A stretch of DNA of 17,497 nucleotides, from positions 1 to 17,497 of the forward strand of contig QHUE01000103.1 of assembly GCA_003221825.1 (NCBI GenBank), written 5' to 3'. Below are positions 15,721 to 17,497 of this stretch, in pieces (the first letter of the stretch is position 1; each line of letters opens with the position of its first letter). The translations under genes were made by a program, and so were the position numbers. The notes beneath the pieces are model-generated. The model had not been told where the DNA came from. It did no database searches and worked only from the letters and a program-made list of their open reading frames with translations. Source of the DNA: Gemmatimonadota bacterium. Lineage in GTDB: Bacteria; Gemmatimonadota; Gemmatimonadetes; Gemmatimonadales; GWC2-71-9.

Positions 15721-16184
15721 TACAGCAGAACGGCTAACGCGTCGGCGACTTCCTTCACGTCGGCATGCTCGCGCTCACCGAAGCCGTTCGGTACGTCCGA
15801 ATCGACATCGAGCTGGCCGAGGATGTGGTCCCCGCGCCGAATCAGGACCACCAGCTCCGATTTGGTGAACAGATTGCAGGCGAGATAATTCCCAACGGCG
15901 CCGACGTCGGCGACGTTTTGGTCGCGCTTCTCGGCGACCGCGGTCCCACAGACCCCGCGTCCCACCCGAATGCGGGTATGCTCGGTGTCGCGGCCGGCGT
16001 GCGCCTCGAGTACCAGCTCGTCGCTGTGCAGCATATAGGCGTAAACGGAGGTGTATGGCACTCCCCACGACCGAATGCGCTCGCACGTCATCTGCAGCAA
16101 GGCGTGACGCCCCTCGTCATGCAGGTGCGCCGCGCGGAGCGCGCGGACCACCTTTGCCGCTTCCGAAACGGAGCTGGTCGTCAT
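15720..16184 (-). CDS. GAF-domain protein resembling free methionine-R-sulfoxide reductase
   Basis: 154 residues forming one GAF domain. GRGVCGTAVAE (75-85, Cys79), NYLACNLFTKSELVVLI (99-115, Cys103) and the LGQLDVDSDVPNGF strand (122-135) follow the pattern of free Met-R-sulfoxide reductase (YebR/MsrC), which repairs oxidised free methionine. Two of the three cysteines characteristic of E. coli fRMsr have counterparts; the position aligned with the first (before GRGVCG) is His69 here. The enzyme may therefore recycle differently, or be only a GAF sensor. The ATG at 16184 has GGGAG about 10 bases upstream. This is the first gene of the long minus-strand array, so a promoter for the array is expected just upstream. 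Confidence 0.82.
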   Translation of the reverse strand: MTTSSVSEAAKVVRALRAAHLHDEGRHALLQMTCERIRSWGVPYTSVYAYMLHSDELVLEAHAGRDTEHTRIRVGRGVCGTAVAEKRDQNVADVGAVGNYLACNLFTKSELVVLIRRGDHILGQLDVDSDVPNGFGEREHADVKEVADALAVLL

Positions 16185-16209
16185 GACCCGCGTTCTCCCG
16201 GCATGCGGT

Positions 16210-16215
16210 ACTCTA
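16210..16215 (-). promoter_or_regulatory. Candidate -10 element for the minus-strand array
   Basis: On the minus strand TAGAGT matches TATAAT at four of six positions, with a weak TTCCGA 17 bases upstream as a possible -35. A start about 7 bases downstream would leave a short leader containing GGGAG before the GAF gene ATG. This is a weak call based on consensus only. Confidence 0.25.
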
Positions 16216-16241
16216 GCGCCGGCGGCGGGTCATCGGAAGCG

Positions 16242-16250
16242 TGTTAGATT
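16242..16250 (+). promoter_or_regulatory. Candidate extended -10 element for the HEAT-repeat gene
   Basis: TGTTAGATT fits the extended -10 pattern TGnTATAAT at four of six core positions plus the TG. No -35 hexamer is seen 17 bases upstream, as is usual for extended -10 promoters. The element ends 9 bases before the ATG at 16260, so transcription would begin at or within a few bases of the start codon, giving a leaderless mRNA. No Shine-Dalgarno sequence is present between. Confidence 0.4.
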
Positions 16251-16259
16251 GGGGCCCCG

Positions 16260-17497
16260 ATGCCTACGCCCCAGGAATTCGCCGCGCGATTCGAGCGGAC
16301 GCTGGACCTGTTTCGCGATCCGGGAGCGAAAGAGGAACAGAAGACACAGTTTCGTACGCTGGCCGGGCTGCTCAAGCGCGAGGCCGTGGCGATTGCGGTG
16401 TTGGATGGGCGCCTGTTGGTGAACGGCACGGCGGTGGATGGCGCCACCCTGCTGCAACGGCTCGAATTCCACTCGGTCAAAGAGATCGCCATCCCGGCCG
16501 ATCCGCCGGTAGCCGAAGTGTTCGAGCTGCTGCGGGCGCTTGCGGAGCAGCCGGGGGATGAAGACATCGCGTCCCGGCTGCGGGCGAGCCGGGCGACGCG
16601 CGTCTCCGTCAGGATGCAGACCTTCGTCTTCGGCACGCCGATTGTGCCCGTCGCCCCTCAGCCGGCCCCCGCCCCCACGCCCGCCCCCACCCCCGCCCCC
16701 CCGCCGCAAACGGCCCGTGCCAATCGAGGCGCCGATGTGGCGCCCGCCGCCAGCGGGGCAGAGGACATCCCGGATATCGTCCGCGAAGCGACCGCCCGAA
16801 GCGTCGGGTTCTCTCCGGCAGCGGCCGCGACGCGCACGACCGCGGATCTGATCGCCCAGCTCAGCGACGAGCCAGATGGGCCGCATGTCGGCGACATGCT
16901 CGCCGTCCTTGGTCGGCAGCTCGAGACCGCCATGAAGTCGAACCGCACGACGCAGGCGCTCATCATTGTCTCAGGGATCGTGCGGGCGGAGCAGCAGGTC
17001 AGCGATGCTACCCGCCGGCGGCAGTATTCGATCGCGCTGAAGCGGATGTACAACAAGGCGCTGCTCGAGGCGATCGCGGAGGTGGCCAATCACCCCACGG
17101 ACCGCGAGGACGCGCTGTTGGTGCTGCGACGCGCCGGGGAGGACGGGGTCGAAGTGCTGCTGGATCTTCTCGTCGCGGCTCCGACCATCGAGGAGCGACG
17201 CGGGATTTTCATGGCGCTGACGGGAATGAAGGAGGGGACGGACCAGCTGGTGCACATGCTGGGGCATCATCAGTGGTTCGTGGTACGAAATGTGGCGGAG
17301 CTCGCGGGTGAGCTGGCGCTCGAGGAAGCGGTGCCGGCGTTGGCAAAGCAGCTCGAGCACGAGGACGAACGCGTTCGCAAAGCGGTCGCGCTGGCGCTGG
17401 CGAAGATCGGATCGAGCTCGGCGGCCGAGCCGCTGCGCCGCGCATTGCGCGATAAATCGCCGGAGGTGCGGATCCAGGCGGCCCTTGGTGTTGGCGG
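16260..17497 (+). CDS. HEAT-repeat protein with unknown N-terminal module (runs off right edge)
   Basis: 412 complete codons are in the window with no stop. Residues 1-125 form an alpha/beta module (AIAVLDGRLLVNGTAV at 44-59, VKEIAIPADP at 73-82) that I do not recognise. A Pro/Ala/Thr linker (131-150, APAPTPAPTP repeats, encoded by GCCCCC-rich DNA) follows, then a helical region from about 165. HEAT repeats are clear from about 325: QLVHMLGHHQWFVVRNVAELAGEL, then AVPALAKQLEHEDERVRKAVALAL (357-380) and AAEPLRRALRDKSPEVRIQAALG (388-410). HEAT arrays are protein-binding scaffolds. No signal peptide or membrane segment is seen, so it is probably cytoplasmic. It is the only plus-strand gene and is divergent from the long array. 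Confidence 0.9.
   Translation, partial: MPTPQEFAARFERTLDLFRDPGAKEEQKTQFRTLAGLLKREAVAIAVLDGRLLVNGTAVDGATLLQRLEFHSVKEIAIPADPPVAEVFELLRALAEQPGDEDIASRLRASRATRVSVRMQTFVFGTPIVPVAPQPAPAPTPAPTPAPPPQTARANRGADVAPAASGAEDIPDIVREATARSVGFSPAAAATRTTADLIAQLSDEPDGPHVGDMLAVLGRQLETAMKSNRTTQALIIVSGIVRAEQQVSDATRRRQYSIALKRMYNKALLEAIAEVANHPTDREDALLVLRRAGEDGVEVLLDLLVAAPTIEERRGIFMALTGMKEGTDQLVHMLGHHQWFVVRNVAELAGELALEEAVPALAKQLEHEDERVRKAVALALAKIGSSSAAEPLRRALRDKSPEVRIQAALGVG

Larger units (their letters stand above)
16185..16259. promoter_or_regulatory. Divergent intergenic promoter region
   Basis: The only non-coding gap of note in the window, 75 bases between the divergently oriented GAF-domain and HEAT-repeat genes. 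It must hold the promoter of the plus-strand gene and most likely one for the minus-strand array. It contains GC-rich inverted segments (ggggcccc at 16251-16258; ggcgccggcggc-like repeats near 16216-16228) but no clear operator or terminator. Confidence 0.6.

Noticed and set aside
16671..16710. Tandem GCCCCC-type repeat as a regulatory or CRISPR-like repeat
   Set aside because: It simply encodes the Pro/Ala/Thr linker of the HEAT-repeat protein; units are short and imperfect, with no spacers.
1..17497. Search for defence, phage, transposon, tRNA and rRNA features
   Set aside because: No transposase, integrase, inverted terminal repeats, tRNA-like cloverleaf or rRNA sequence was seen; base composition looks even across the window.

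Overview
This is a GC-rich bacterial chromosomal window whose gene content looks like Gemmatimonadota. That assignment is an inference from family resemblance, such as the DUF2911 protein, the subtype of the thioredoxin-domain DUF255 protein, frequent GTG starts and very tight packing. I see no rRNA, tRNA, CRISPR array, insertion sequence, integrase or phage gene, and no stretch over 300 bases without a gene.

Layout. Positions 1-16184 hold 19 genes, all on the minus strand and all packed head to tail. Most junctions are 1-4 base stop/start overlaps (ATGA, GTGA, TGATG, TAGTG) or direct abutments. The largest gap is about 28 bases. Read in the direction of transcription (right to left) they are: a GAF-domain protein resembling free methionine-R-sulfoxide reductase; an alpha/beta hydrolase of the proline iminopeptidase type; an unknown 226-residue protein; endonuclease III (nth); an M20 amidohydrolase; a five-helix membrane protein; a DUF255 thioredoxin-domain gene broken by an apparent internal deletion; an aldo/keto reductase; a cyclophilin; an exported DUF2911 protein; a small beta-rich DUF6941-like protein; an ArnT/PMT-type glycosyltransferase; a glutamine-dependent asparagine synthetase (asnB); an HD-domain protein; a phospholipase D/cardiolipin synthase-like protein; an ECF sigma factor; its putative membrane anti-sigma partner; a Spy/CpxP/CnrX-like periplasmic sensor; and the start of a TolC-family outer membrane efflux protein that leaves the window on the left.

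A 75-base divergent intergenic region (16185-16259) separates this array from a plus-strand HEAT-repeat gene that runs off the right edge. That gene has an extended -10-like element ending 9 bases before its ATG, which suggests a leaderless mRNA.

How the genes fit together. The left end (sigma factor, anti-sigma, periplasmic sensor, TolC) has the composition of a CnrYXH-type metal-sensing system in front of a tripartite efflux pump. The glycosyltransferase, asparagine synthetase, HD protein and PLD protein form a coupled block that may serve the cell envelope. The rest are mostly unrelated enzymes sharing one transcriptional direction. I find no clearly new defence or mobile system. The best second-look items are the broken DUF255 gene, the metal-sensing module, the length of the coupled gene array, and a C9 tract that could fuse two adjacent genes by a +1 shift.
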